Source: Fructobacillus durionis
Lineage (GTDB): Bacteria > Bacillota > Bacilli > Lactobacillales > Lactobacillaceae
Assembly: GCF_900112405.1 (NCBI RefSeq)
Contig: NZ_FOLI01000002.1
Coordinates: forward strand, 1 to 64,000
DNA: 64,000 nt
Direction: 5' to 3'
Shown here: piece after piece, positions 35,886 through 43,854 of the stretch
How the letters are laid out: every line of letters starts with the position of its first letter
Numbering within the stretch: position 1 is the first letter of the stretch
Notes under the pieces: generated by a model
Told to the model about the DNA's origin: nothing
Database searches by the model: none
The model's input: only the letters and a program-made list of their open reading frames with translations
Program-made: the position numbers and the translations under genes

Positions 35886-35918
35886 AAAAAAGCACCCGAA
35901 TTGATCGGGTGCTTTTTT
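35886..35918. terminator. Bidirectional terminator
   Basis: AAAAAGCACCCGA pairs with TCGGGTGCTTTTT between the convergent helicase and yslB genes. Confidence 0.92.
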
Positions 35919-35925
35919 AATATGT

Positions 35926-36759
35926 TTAGTAATCTAAAGTACTCTTTGAATCACGGTTCTTTTTAGCCTTTGGATCGAAGGCTAGAAGGGAGTTCGTAAT
36001 GGATTGTTCCACTGAGAGTTCTTCCTCTTCTTCGGACATGGCCACGTGTTCGTCAACTTCAGCTTCAGAAGCAAGGGATGCAGCCTGTTCCAATTGGCTC
36101 TGGCTGTCTTCTGTGGATTCTGGCGTAGTGGAGTTCACACTAGCACTTAAGGCTTCATCCGTTGACAGCTCTGTTTCCTCATCAATGAAGTGTGATTCGG
36201 AAGCGGGCTTAATTGTACCGGATTGTTCAATCTGTTCTTGAACGGATTCCGTCTTGGCATCCATCATATCGAAGAAACGGTCACGAAAGGTAACCTGTTC
36301 GGATGACGTTAGTGAGTTAATCTTATGTTCGTTATCGACCATGATAGTGATGGTAACGGAGTTTTTACGGTTCACAACCTGGAAGTATCCTTCAGAGATT
36401 GCTTGGTTTTGCATTTCAACCTGCTGCGCTAGAAAACCGGTTTCCAGTGAAAAGTCAGCCTGACGGTTAAGTGACAAACGGTCAGCTACCACTGGACCAG
36501 CCAAAACCCATTGCTGTTCGGATTCACCCTGGTAGGCAATTTCAAGCGTACCAAAGGAGGCGTTATCAAAGAACTCTGATAATTCACCAATTGATTCCAA
36601 TGGGAATTGACGGGCTAATTCCTTACCAGCCCAGTAAGTGATGTTGGCGTAATCATCTGTTAATAAGTTTTGCAATAAACCGTCTCGCAAAAGAAGGGAT
36701 GCGAAGGCGTTTTCTGTCCGGTTAGAACCGATTCTTTTATTGGCTTTAGCGTTTGGCAT
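35926..36759 (-). CDS. yslB: YslB-like (DUF2507) protein with long acidic C-terminal extension
   Basis: The first about 150 residues match YslB/DUF2507: LLRDGLLQNLLTDDYANITY and WAGKELARQFPLESIGELSEFF. The family function is unknown. After about residue 160 comes a Ser/Glu/Thr-rich, low-complexity tail (SEEEEELSVEQ near the end), which makes the protein 277 residues long against about 150 for simple members. AAAGGA lies upstream, and a -10 TATAAT with TGn precedes it. It is divergent from murI, as yslB neighbours racE in Bacillus. Confidence 0.75.
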   Translation of the reverse strand: MPNAKANKRIGSNRTENAFASLLLRDGLLQNLLTDDYANITYWAGKELARQFPLESIGELSEFFDNASFGTLEIAYQGESEQQWVLAGPVVADRLSLNRQADFSLETGFLAQQVEMQNQAISEGYFQVVNRKNSVTITIMVDNEHKINSLTSSEQVTFRDRFFDMMDAKTESVQEQIEQSGTIKPASESHFIDEETELSTDEALSASVNSTTPESTEDSQSQLEQAASLASEAEVDEHVAMSEEEEELSVEQSITNSLLAFDPKAKKNRDSKSTLDY

Positions 36760-36783
36760 TAGGCAAAATCCTTTCTTCTAACC

Positions 36784-36792
36784 ATTATAACA
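36784..36792 (-). promoter_or_regulatory. Extended -10 promoter of yslB-like gene
   Basis: On the minus strand TGTTATAAT lies 24 nt before the start codon. Confidence 0.55.
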
Positions 36793-36820
36793 AAAGCCAG
36801 GCAAAACGACGCAGTCTCTC

Positions 36821-36848
36821 TTGCTTTTTTTCATGAATCTTCCATAAT
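36821..36848 (+). promoter_or_regulatory. murI promoter, start codon 7 nt after -10
   Basis: TTGCTT and CATAAT are 16 bp apart. The ATG of murI begins 7 nt after the -10, so the transcript may be leaderless. Confidence 0.5.
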
Positions 36849-36855
36849 AGGAAGT

Positions 36856-37686
36856 ATGAAAAAATCGATGAACGCAATTGGAATGATGGATTCTGGTATC
36901 GGTGGTTTGACTGTTTTAAAAGCAGCGAAAACCCTGTTACCACAGGAATCGATTGTCTTTATTGGCGACAATGCCAGAAACCCATATGGGCCCCGTCGGC
37001 CTGAAGAAGTAGTGCAATTTGCCCGACAGATTGCGCATTTTCTGGTTGAAAAATACGATATCAAGGTTTTCGTTATTGCCTGCAATACAGCCACGGCTTG
37101 TGCTTTGCCGGTTTTACAAGCAGAACTCGAGATCCCCGTCATTGGGGTGATTGATTCGGGTGCCGAAGCGGCTGTTAAGACCAGTCAAACGGGTCGAATC
37201 GGTTTGATTGCAACTGAAGGAACCGTGAAGTCTGGTAAGTACCAAGATGAGATTAAGACTTTGCAACCGGAGGCGAAAGTCTTTGCACAGGCCGAGCCGG
37301 ACTTTGTTCAGTTGGTTGAAAAAAATACCTACCAGACGGCTGTAGCTGAAAAAGAGGTGGATGAACACCTAAAGACTTTTGCAGCTGATGATATCGATAC
37401 CTTGATTTTGGGCTGCACGCACTTCCCATTGCTGACAGATTCAATTCAGAAGGCGGTTGGAAAAAATGTCACCTTGGTTGATGCGGGCTCAGCGACGGCT
37501 GTTGATTTAGCTGATTATTTGAAGAATGCTGATTTGTTGAATAATGAACCGGTATCGGCTGCAACCTATGACTTGTACACCACCGGTCCGGTTGATGCCT
37601 TTGAAACCATTGCCAAAGATTGGCTTGGTGATGGGGATTGGCACTTTGCCCATCTACCAGTAAAAGAATTAGAACAAAAAGATTGA
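36856..37686 (+). CDS. murI: Glutamate racemase
   Basis: MurI makes D-glutamate for peptidoglycan. The 276-residue protein has the first catalytic cysteine in VIACNTATACALPV, the second in LGCTHFPLLTDSI, and the N-terminal MMDSGIGGLTVL and FIGDNARNPYGPR motifs. AGGAAG directly abuts the ATG, too close for an ordinary Shine-Dalgarno, and the -10 is 7 nt away; a second ATG 12 nt downstream is the alternative start. rdgB follows at 13 nt. Confidence 0.95.
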   Translation: MKKSMNAIGMMDSGIGGLTVLKAAKTLLPQESIVFIGDNARNPYGPRRPEEVVQFARQIAHFLVEKYDIKVFVIACNTATACALPVLQAELEIPVIGVIDSGAEAAVKTSQTGRIGLIATEGTVKSGKYQDEIKTLQPEAKVFAQAEPDFVQLVEKNTYQTAVAEKEVDEHLKTFAADDIDTLILGCTHFPLLTDSIQKAVGKNVTLVDAGSATAVDLADYLKNADLLNNEPVSAATYDLYTTGPVDAFETIAKDWLGDGDWHFAHLPVKELEQKD

Positions 37687-37699
37687 TTGAGGGATTGTC

Positions 37700-38305
37700 A
37701 TGGCACGATTGATTATTGCAAGTAAGAACGCCCATAAGGTAGAAGAAATTGAAGCGGCCTTAAAGGATGCTAAGATTGATTTAGACGTTTTATCATTGGC
37801 TGACTTGCCAGAACTACCTGATGTTGTGGAAGATGGTCAGACTTTTTTGGAAAATGCTAGCAAGAAGGCGGAAGCAATCGCTGCTGTTTACCCTGATGAC
37901 TACATCTTGGCCGATGATTCTGGCTTGGTCATTCCTTCTTTGAATGGTGAACCGGGTGTGTACTCGGCCCGCTATGCCGGTGACCACGATGATGTGGCGA
38001 ATAACCAGAAGGTTTTGAAAAAGATGGCCGGTCTTCAAGCGATTGACCGGGAAGCCTTTTTTACAACAGTAATGGTGGTAGCTGGTAAGGGCCGTTCAAA
38101 CTTGGAAGCGGCTGGTCGCGTGGACGGCTTTATCACCGAGGATTGGGACGGCCGGGAGAGCTTTGGCTATGATCCAATTTTCTACTATGCACCCGCAGAA
38201 AAGACTTTTGCGGAAATGACGATGGATGAAAAGAACGCCGTTTCCCATCGTGGTCGTGCCTTGAAAGAAATGATTGCAAAATTGCCAACATGGTTGGCAG
38301 AATAA
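37700..38305 (+). CDS. rdgB: Non-canonical purine NTP pyrophosphatase (RdgB/HAM1)
   Basis: The enzyme removes ITP, dITP and XTP from the nucleotide pool. The 201-residue protein shows the substrate loop IIASKNAHKVEEI, FLENASKKAEAIA, the catalytic ADDSGLVIPSLNG, ESFGYDPIFYY and SHRGRALKEM. It is the second gene of the murI-rdgB operon, an order shared with other Firmicutes, and ends at a short terminator. Confidence 0.95.
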   Translation: MARLIIASKNAHKVEEIEAALKDAKIDLDVLSLADLPELPDVVEDGQTFLENASKKAEAIAAVYPDDYILADDSGLVIPSLNGEPGVYSARYAGDHDDVANNQKVLKKMAGLQAIDREAFFTTVMVVAGKGRSNLEAAGRVDGFITEDWDGRESFGYDPIFYYAPAEKTFAEMTMDEKNAVSHRGRALKEMIAKLPTWLAE

Positions 38306-38325
38306 GTCGGGGAACCGACTTTTTT
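38303..38325 (+). terminator. murI-rdgB terminator
   Basis: AAGTCGG pairs with CCGACTT around GGAA, with a T-run; it starts at the rdgB stop codon. Confidence 0.75.
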
Positions 38326-38374
38326 AATTGGGAAAAGTCTGTTTGCGGGCGGGCAAAAGTAGCGCTGATTAGGT

Positions 38375-38380
38375 TATAAT
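38375..38380 (+). promoter_or_regulatory. -10 box of ruvB, start codon 7 nt downstream
   Basis: A perfect TATAAT ends 7 nt before the ruvB ATG. No good -35 is visible. The usual start-site distance would place the first transcribed base at or next to the A of the ATG. Confidence 0.5.
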
Positions 38381-38387
38381 AGGACTA

Positions 38388-39440
38388 ATGACTGACGAAA
38401 ATCCACAATTTAACGCCTGGTATGAAGGGCAAAACGAGACGGATGAACTTTTGAAGAACGCTTCGGCTAATCAAGAGGAGCAGGAGAACGAACTCTCGCT
38501 GCGTCCAAAGAAGCTGTCGGAATACATTGGCCAGCGGGCATTGAAAGAAGAGCTTTCGGTTTATTTGCAGGCAGCTAAAATGCGTGAAGAAGCGCTGGAC
38601 CACGTTTTGCTATTTGGACCTCCGGGACTTGGTAAAACAACCTTGGCGATGATTATCGCTAATGAGTTGGGTGTCCACTTGAAGACGGCTTCTGGTCCTG
38701 CCATTGAAAAGGGCGGTGATTTAGTGGCCCTTTTGAACGGGCTCGAACCAGGAGATGTGCTCTTCATCGATGAGATTCACCGTCTACCAATGAACGTTGA
38801 AGAAATGCTCTATTCGGCCATGGAAGATTACTACATCGATATCATGGTTGGACAGGGACCAACGGCCCGGGCCGTGCACTTCCCACTGCCACCCTTCACA
38901 TTGGTGGGGGCGACGACCCGTCCAGGAATGTTGTCAAAGCCACTGCGTGATCGTTTTGGTATCATCAACTCTTTGGCCTACTACGAGCCGGAAGATTTGG
39001 CGGAGATTGTCAAACGTACGGCGGCGATTTTTGAGGCACCAATTACGAAAGAGGGAGCCTTGGCCGTGGCCCTACGTTCCCGTGGGACGCCAAGAATTGC
39101 CAACCGCTTGTTAAAGCGGGTGCGCGACTTTGCCCAGGTGGCCGGTAAGACAGCGATTGAACCGGAACTGGTTGACATGGCCTTGGATAAGCTACGTGTC
39201 GATCAAAAGGGCTTGGATGAAACCGACCACAAGTTGCTGCTGTCGATGATTGATTTGTACAATGGTGGACCGGTTGGTCTGGCAACGATTGCCGCTAACA
39301 TTGGTGAAGAACAGGACACCATTGAATCAATGGTCGAACCCTACTTGCTACAAATCGGTTTTTTGAAACGGACACCTCGTGGCCGTGTTGTGACAGAGGC
39401 GGCTTACGAGCACCTTGGTCGACCATATCCTGAGAAATAA
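38388..39440 (+). CDS. ruvB: Holliday junction branch migration ATPase RuvB
   Basis: RuvB drives branch migration with RuvA. The 350-residue AAA+ protein has [12 protein letters not shown], Walker [13 protein letters not shown], Walker [12 protein letters not shown], sensor [19 protein letters not shown] and the winged-helix C-terminus ending [13 protein letters not shown]. The first about 35 residues form an acidic, asparagine-rich extension. There is no normal ribosome binding site; the -10 box sits 7 nt upstream. ruvA is not adjacent, so it must lie elsewhere. Confidence 0.96.
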   Translation: MTDENPQFNAWYEGQNETDELLKNASANQEEQENELSLRPKKLSEYIGQRALKEELSVYLQAAKMREEALDHVLLFGPPGLGKTTLAMIIANELGVHLKTASGPAIEKGGDLVALLNGLEPGDVLFIDEIHRLPMNVEEMLYSAMEDYYIDIMVGQGPTARAVHFPLPPFTLVGATTRPGMLSKPLRDRFGIINSLAYYEPEDLAEIVKRTAAIFEAPITKEGALAVALRSRGTPRIANRLLKRVRDFAQVAGKTAIEPELVDMALDKLRVDQKGLDETDHKLLLSMIDLYNGGPVGLATIAANIGEEQDTIESMVEPYLLQIGFLKRTPRGRVVTEAAYEHLGRPYPEK

Positions 39441-39469
39441 ATTTGATAAATTAAAAAGGGGGGCCTTCC

Positions 39470-40531
39470 ATGACGGAAGCACCACATTACCAACTATCTG
39501 ATTTTGACTATGATTTACCTGAAGAATTAATTGCGCAAACACCTTTGAAGGACCGTTCGTCATCCCGTTTGCTGGTTCTGAACGCTTTGACGGGTGCTTA
39601 TGAAGACAAGCATTTTTACGACATCATTGATTATTTGAACCCGGGCGATGCCTTGGTTATGAATAACTCACGTGTCTTGCCAGCCCGTTTGCACGGTATT
39701 CGTCCAACAACTGGCGGGCATGCCGAAGTGCTCTTGCTCCGTCAGGATCACGACGATGTCTGGGAAGTTTTGGTTAAGCCAGCGAAAAAATCACCGGTTG
39801 GTTCAACCATTGTCTTTGGGGATGACCCAGAGAACCCAGTGATGACTGGTACCATTGTCAAGGAATTGGAGCACGGTGGCCGTTACATCGAATTCAGTTA
39901 CCAGGGCATCTTCATGGAACGCTTGGAAGAACTTGGTGAAATGCCACTGCCTCCATATATTAAGGAAAAACTTGATGACCAGGAGCGCTATCAGACCGTT
40001 TACTCAAAGGTGGATGGTTCAGCGGCTGCACCAACGGCCGGCTTGCACTGGACGCCGGAGCTCTTGCAAAAAGTCGCCGATAAGGGTGTTGAATTGGTGG
40101 AATTGACTTTGCACGTTGGACTAGGAACCTTCCGTCCGGTGGACGAAGAAAACATTGAAGATCATAAGATGCACTCCGAGTTCTACCAGTTGTCGGAAGA
40201 GGCTGCCGAAAAGTTAAACAAGGTGCGTGCCAACGGTGGCCGTGTGGTTGCCACTGGTACGACTTCAATTCGTACCTTGGAAACAATTGGAACGAAGTTC
40301 CATGGTGACTTAAAGGCGGATTCTGGCTGGACTGATATCTTCATCAAACCTGGCTACGACTGGCAGGTTGTGGACGCCTTCATTACGAACTTCCACTTGC
40401 CAAAGTCAACCCTTGTGATGTTGGTTGCGGCCTTTACCGGTCGTGATAACATCTTGAACGCCTACAAGCACGCGGTGGCGGATAAGTACCGTTTCTTCTC
40501 CTTCGGGGATGCCATGTTCGTGCATAAATAA
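39470..40531 (+). CDS. queA: S-adenosylmethionine:tRNA ribosyltransferase-isomerase
   Basis: QueA makes epoxyqueuosine on tRNAs with GUN anticodons. The 353-residue protein has the N-terminal [15 protein letters not shown], the [10 protein letters not shown] motif, the [14 protein letters not shown] signature and the [19 protein letters not shown] segment. AAAGGGGGG precedes the ATG. It follows ruvB, as in many Firmicutes, without an intervening terminator, and ends at one. Confidence 0.96.
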   Translation: MTEAPHYQLSDFDYDLPEELIAQTPLKDRSSSRLLVLNALTGAYEDKHFYDIIDYLNPGDALVMNNSRVLPARLHGIRPTTGGHAEVLLLRQDHDDVWEVLVKPAKKSPVGSTIVFGDDPENPVMTGTIVKELEHGGRYIEFSYQGIFMERLEELGEMPLPPYIKEKLDDQERYQTVYSKVDGSAAAPTAGLHWTPELLQKVADKGVELVELTLHVGLGTFRPVDEENIEDHKMHSEFYQLSEEAAEKLNKVRANGGRVVATGTTSIRTLETIGTKFHGDLKADSGWTDIFIKPGYDWQVVDAFITNFHLPKSTLVMLVAAFTGRDNILNAYKHAVADKYRFFSFGDAMFVHK

Positions 40532-40540
40532 ATGATAAAT

Positions 40541-40567
40541 AAAAGCAGCCTTTATTGGCTGCTTTTT
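40541..40567 (+). terminator. queA terminator
   Basis: AAAAGCAGCC pairs with GGCTGCTTTT around a 6-nt loop, with T5. Confidence 0.9.
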
Positions 40568-40602
40568 GCTTGATTCGGTTCAGACCGTCTCTTTGTGGAC
40601 CA

Positions 40603-40611
40603 TGTTATAAT
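40603..40611 (+). promoter_or_regulatory. Extended -10 promoter of tsaE, start codon 7 nt downstream
   Basis: TGTTATAAT is a perfect extended -10. The ATG of tsaE starts after exactly 7 nt (AGACTCT), leaving no room for a leader. Confidence 0.55.
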
Positions 40612-40618
40612 AGACTCT

Positions 40619-41074
40619 ATGAAAAAATACGAAAGCAAAAATGCAAAAGAAACCCAGGCCTTGGCAGAACAGATTGCCAACCTTGCACAGCCTGGTTTGG
40701 TCATTACCTTGAACGGTGACCTCGGGGCTGGGAAGACGACTTTTACGAAAGGGTTTGCCCAAGCTTTGGGGGTTGAAGACCGTGTGAAGAGCCCAACCTT
40801 TAATATCTTGAATACCTACGAATCTGGTCGAATTCCTTTGTACCACTTCGACGCCTACCGTTTGGAAGAATCCGGTGCGGCTGACCAGGGATTTGAAGAT
40901 TACTTGGGAACCGATGGGGTCACTTTGATTGAGTGGCCACAGTTTATGGCGGACTTACTACCAAACGACCGCTTGGTGATGACCTTTGAGCGAACGGGGG
41001 AGTCTGAGTCTGACCGTGTGATTACCGTCAAGGGCCTCGGTTCTGCTGCAAGTATTGAAGAGGATTTGTCATGA
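40619..41074 (+). CDS. tsaE: tRNA threonylcarbamoyladenosine synthesis ATPase TsaE
   Basis: TsaE is the ATPase of the TsaBDE complex that makes t6A37 in tRNA. The 151-residue protein has Walker A NGDLGAGKTTFTKG, the SPTFNILNTYE switch region and LYHFDAYRLEE. I set the start at the ATG directly after the extended -10; an in-frame GTG 24 nt upstream lies before the promoter. No ribosome binding site exists, which supports a leaderless mRNA. A GNAT gene overlaps its stop, as with rimI in related clusters. Confidence 0.93.
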   Translation: MKKYESKNAKETQALAEQIANLAQPGLVITLNGDLGAGKTTFTKGFAQALGVEDRVKSPTFNILNTYESGRIPLYHFDAYRLEESGAADQGFEDYLGTDGVTLIEWPQFMADLLPNDRLVMTFERTGESESDRVITVKGLGSAASIEEDLS

Positions 41075-41628
41075 TGGCGGAAAAGCGGGATGGGGATGAA
41101 GTGACTTTAACCTATAGTTTAAAGGGGATGGACCTGTCCAATGCTCAGGCTGCTCAAGATTTATTAGCCGTGCTGAAGCAGGAGTCCGATACCTTTTTAC
41201 TAGCCGACGAATTGGCTCGCCAACAGTCCCAGTCCTTTGATGAAGATGACCTGGACCCAGAGGACGATTTACCGGCAAAGTCTTGGTTGATTTGGGCGGA
41301 AGCTGAATCGGATGCTGATTCAGCTGATAATCCTGCTGTTTCTTATCCGGTTGGCATTGGATCAATTTCAGCTGGTGAAGTGGGGATTGCCGTTTTGAAT
41401 GACTATCAGAACCAAGGCTTAGGACGTCTGACGATTGAAGCCATGATTGATTGGGCTGAGCAGGTTGGGTACGACCGGCTCTGGTTGGATGTTGACGTTA
41501 GCAATGCGCCGGCCCGTCATCTTTACGATGAACTGGGCTTTGAAGTACAGCCTGGGGATGAGCAAGAGGTGAAGTTACCCAACGGACGGGTGGCAGAATT
41601 AGAGCGAAGGGAGTTGAGTCTAGCATGA
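41071..41628 (+). CDS. GNAT-family acetyltransferase
   Basis: The 185-residue protein has the acetyl-CoA binding motif A, GIAVLNDYQNQGLGRLTIEA, and the C-terminal DVDVSNAPARHLYDELGF. An acidic insertion (FDEDDLDPEDDLP, about residues 50-65) is unusual. Its place after tsaE recalls RimI, but the sequence is not clearly RimI, so the substrate is open. GAGG precedes the ATG, which overlaps the tsaE stop. Confidence 0.85.
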   Translation: MMAEKRDGDEVTLTYSLKGMDLSNAQAAQDLLAVLKQESDTFLLADELARQQSQSFDEDDLDPEDDLPAKSWLIWAEAESDADSADNPAVSYPVGIGSISAGEVGIAVLNDYQNQGLGRLTIEAMIDWAEQVGYDRLWLDVDVSNAPARHLYDELGFEVQPGDEQEVKLPNGRVAELERRELSLA

Positions 41629-42158
41629 ACTTTGTAGCAATTGACTTTGAAACGGCCTCTGGCCAGCGGCATTCTGCCGTTTCGCTAGCTCTTGTTGTTG
41701 TTCGCGATGATAAAATTGTTGACCAGTTTTATACCCTGTTGAAGCCGGATACACATTTTTCGGCTCGCAACTCACAGATTCATGGTATTTACGAAAAAGA
41801 CGTGGTGGATGCACCGACTTTTAAAAATATTTGGCCAACAATTGCACCTTTCTTTACCGAGGATAAATTGGTAGTAGCCCACAATGCGACTTTTGATGTA
41901 TCCGTCTTGAAGGCCTGCCTGGACTATTACGACCTACCGGATGCGCACTTTCAGGTCTTGGATACTTTGCGCACTTCTCGTAAGTTAATGCCGGACCTAC
42001 CTAACCATAAGTTGAATACGGTTTCGGCTTCCTTAGACATCTCATTGAAGAACCACCACAACGCCTTAGCTGACGCGGTGGCCTGTGCTGAGATTTTAAT
42101 TCGACAGGGTCAACTCTTTGGAACGGCACCATTGAAGCAGGCGGTAAGGTATAAGTAA
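41625..42158 (+). CDS. DEDDh 3'-5' exonuclease (DnaQ/PolC-exo-like)
   Basis: The 177-residue protein carries the five DEDDh positions: D7 and E9 in VAIDFETASG, the aspartate in AHNATFDVSVL, and H and D in HHNALADAVACAEIL. It is a stand-alone exonuclease, similar to the epsilon-like proofreading domain. It overlaps the GNAT stop, so tsaE-GNAT-exonuclease is one operon. The terminator just after it marks the end of the core block before the bacteriocin island. Confidence 0.88.
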   Translation: MNFVAIDFETASGQRHSAVSLALVVVRDDKIVDQFYTLLKPDTHFSARNSQIHGIYEKDVVDAPTFKNIWPTIAPFFTEDKLVVAHNATFDVSVLKACLDYYDLPDAHFQVLDTLRTSRKLMPDLPNHKLNTVSASLDISLKNHHNALADAVACAEILIRQGQLFGTAPLKQAVRYK

Positions 42159-42174
42159 TAGTACTCATTCAAAT

Positions 42175-42211
42175 TAAAAGCCATTCGTTCGAAAGAACGG
42201 ATGGCTTTTAT
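42175..42211 (+). terminator. Terminator after exonuclease gene
   Basis: AAAAGCCATTCGTTC pairs with GAACGGATGGCTTTT (one G-U), capped by a GAAA tetraloop. Confidence 0.88.
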
Positions 42212-42272
42212 GATGCAATTGGAAAATACGTAATAAAAAATGAGATGCACAAGCAATAGTTGGTGATGAGTT

Positions 42273-42288
42273 TGCTATTTATTTAGCA
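42273..42288 (+). promoter_or_regulatory. Inverted repeat upstream of bacteriocin pair 1
   Basis: TGCTATTTATTTAGCA is an inverted repeat (TGCTA-N6-TAGCA). The same 16-mer with one central change occurs in the regulator/exporter intergenic region. It is a candidate operator of the XRE-TetR regulator and lies about 17 bp upstream of the putative -35. Confidence 0.55.
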
Positions 42289-42304
42289 GAATGTTTCTAA
42301 GAGC

Positions 42305-42332
42305 TTGTTATGCTAAATGTGTTAGCTAACGC
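42305..42332 (+). promoter_or_regulatory. Candidate promoter and GTTA box of bacteriocin pair 1
   Basis: TTGTTA, 16 bp, then TAACGC. The spacer ends in the palindrome GTTAGCTAAC (42321-42330). GTTA-N10-GTTA at 42307-42324 matches, in spacing and position, boxes in front of pair 2. The -10 is poor, which is typical of activator-dependent promoters. Confidence 0.4.
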
Positions 42333-42382
42333 ATTAAATAATTATTAGTTGTATTTTCGGTTAATAAAAAGGAGTGACACTT

Positions 42383-42556
42383 ATGTATGAGTTAAGTTTA
42401 AACGATAAGGTATTATCAAATCATGAATTAGAGAATATTAATGGGGGCTTATTTCCAATCGTAATTGCTGGAATGGTGATTACTGGAAAGTCAGCAGCAT
42501 GGGGAGCTGGAGCTCTGGCGGCTGGAGCAGCAACAGGTTATTTGTTAAACAGATAG
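42383..42556 (+). CDS. Double-glycine bacteriocin precursor, pair 1 peptide A
   Basis: The 57-residue precursor has a 22-residue leader ending ELENINGG, the cleavage signal for C39-peptidase exporters. The 35-residue mature part is hydrophobic, starts LFPIVIAG and contains a GAATG (GxxxG) motif, ending YLLNR. This fits a class IIb (two-peptide) bacteriocin subunit. AAAGGAG lies upstream of the ATG. It is followed 9 nt later by a second double-glycine peptide. It is related to peptide A of pair 2, which has the same mature length. No named bacteriocin was recognised. Confidence 0.85.
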   Translation: MYELSLNDKVLSNHELENINGGLFPIVIAGMVITGKSAAWGAGALAAGAATGYLLNR

Positions 42557-42565
42557 GGGAATAAT

Positions 42566-42718
42566 ATGAACGTTAATAATGCAATTATGGAAAAGAAATA
42601 TTTGTTAACTGATAAAGAGTTATCTGACGTTAATGGAGGAATCGCACCCGGAATTTTGTTAGGACTCTATATGGCAGGATATACGATGGGGAAAGATTTT
42701 GCATCGCGAAAAAGGTAA
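42566..42718 (+). CDS. Double-glycine bacteriocin precursor, pair 1 peptide B
   Basis: The 50-residue precursor has a leader ending ELSDVNGG at residue 25. The mature part of 25 residues, IAPGILLGLYMAG followed by YTMGKDFASRKR, contains GYTMG (GxxxG) and a strongly basic end. This suits the partner of a two-peptide bacteriocin. AGGGGAATAAT precedes the ATG; an internal ATG at residue 8 would give an 18-residue leader. The last codons overlap the putative immunity gene, indicating coupled translation. Confidence 0.82.
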   Translation: MNVNNAIMEKKYLLTDKELSDVNGGIAPGILLGLYMAGYTMGKDFASRKR

Positions 42719-42893
42719 AAGTTTCAACTTTTTGATTGCCGTATTTATAATTTATTTGCTTGCTATTATATTGAATGATTTAAATTTTATTTCTTTGCCT
42801 AGTATTTTAGAAAAATCTTATGGTGGCTTTCTGGTGATTTATATATGTTGTATTACTATCCAAGAGTCTAATAATGTAAGCGGTAAACGGTAA
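42699..42893 (+). CDS. Putative bacteriocin immunity protein, pair 1 (TTG start)
   Basis: The 64-residue protein has two hydrophobic segments (about residues 9-27 and 40-55) flanked by charged ends, like many small immunity proteins. It overlaps the end of peptide B, with GGGGAAAG upstream of a TTG start; no ATG is available in frame. It has no cysteine-rich or enzymatic motif. Immunity is inferred only from position and topology. A comparable TTG-started membrane protein follows pair 2. Confidence 0.6.
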   Translation: MHREKGKSFNFLIAVFIIYLLAIILNDLNFISLPSILEKSYGGFLVIYICCITIQESNNVSGKR

Positions 42894-42932
42894 TTGTTAA
42901 ATATATTTTTTCAAATTCTTGGTTATTAATCT

Positions 42933-42968
42933 AAAAAAAGCTTCTCAATTTATTTGAGAAGCTTTTTT
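42933..42968. terminator. Bidirectional terminator between pair 1 and the regulator
   Basis: AAAAAAGCTTCTCAA pairs with TTGAGAAGCTTTTTT around TTTAT (perfect 15-bp stem). It serves both convergent units. Confidence 0.92.
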
Positions 42969-42976
42969 AAGAATGA

Positions 42977-43744
42977 TTAATTTTCTAATAGAATTTTAGT
43001 TGAATAATAGCTGAATTGTTTAAAAAGTAATTGAATATCTCTTAAAGATGGGGAAGTTGGATGACGCATCCATGTTTCGATAAAAGACATTAGTTGACGA
43101 GATACTAAATATATTTGAAAAGACCGATCAATTAGTAGATGAGTCAACTGTCGTTGTTGTAATTCTTTGTCAATTATTTGGTTAAAAACATTCTCGAGTA
43201 CTTCATTCCAATATGCTCGTGAAATTGCATTTTGATATAAAATCCGGATATTATCTTGTTGTTGATAAAGGACGGGGAAAATTCGGTTTTGTACTCTAGC
43301 TAAGGAATCTGACTGCTCATGAAGCGAATGATTTAATTGTATGTAAATGCTTTTCTCAATGTTTTTAATGATGTCGATTAGAACATCTTCACTGTTTAAA
43401 AAGTACAATTGTACTTCATTCTTTTTTAGGTTACTTTCCTTAGCGATATCTTGTAGAGTTTCTAAAGTATTTTGTGTACGGACTAGTGATTGTAAAAAAG
43501 CCTGTTTTATTTTTTCTTTTTTAATTTCTGAGTTTTTTAAATGATTATTTTTATTGTATACATCCAATTCATCTATATCCATGTTAAATAATGTGGCAAT
43601 TAATTTTTTATTCTCTAGACTAGGTTCACTTTTATCTTGTTCCCAGTTTGAAACCAATTGTCTCGAAACAAATATTAAATCAGCAAATTCTTGTTGTGAC
43701 AACGAGTGCTTTTTTCGTAATTCTAAAATAAAGTTTCTTTGCAT
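42977..43744 (-). CDS. XRE-TetR fusion regulator of the bacteriocin locus
   Basis: The 255-residue protein has an N-terminal XRE/Cro helix-turn-helix (about residues 1-60; SLSQQEFADLIFVSRQLVSN). After a lysine-rich linker comes a second, TetR-like DNA-binding unit (about 75-125; KQAFLQSLVRTQNTLETLQD, then IAKESNL and YFLNSEDVLIDII) and an all-helical C-terminal domain. Two DNA-binding domains in one chain are unusual. AGGAG lies 7 nt before the ATG. It is divergent from the exporter gene and very likely controls this locus; the ligand is unknown. Confidence 0.75.
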   Translation of the reverse strand: MQRNFILELRKKHSLSQQEFADLIFVSRQLVSNWEQDKSEPSLENKKLIATLFNMDIDELDVYNKNNHLKNSEIKKEKIKQAFLQSLVRTQNTLETLQDIAKESNLKKNEVQLYFLNSEDVLIDIIKNIEKSIYIQLNHSLHEQSDSLARVQNRIFPVLYQQQDNIRILYQNAISRAYWNEVLENVFNQIIDKELQQRQLTHLLIDRSFQIYLVSRQLMSFIETWMRHPTSPSLRDIQLLFKQFSYYSTKILLEN

Positions 43745-43806
43745 CACTATGCTCCTTTTAAACGGGGCTGAATCTTACATAAGCATGAGAACTACTAATT
43801 TTTTTA

Positions 43807-43835
43807 AAGTTATCATTTTAAGTTTGGACAGGCAA
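43807..43835 (-). promoter_or_regulatory. Candidate promoter of the regulator
   Basis: On the minus strand TTGCCT is 17 bp from TAACTT, about 62 nt before the start codon. Confidence 0.4.
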
Positions 43836-43854
43836 GATAAAATTGGTGTTTGCT

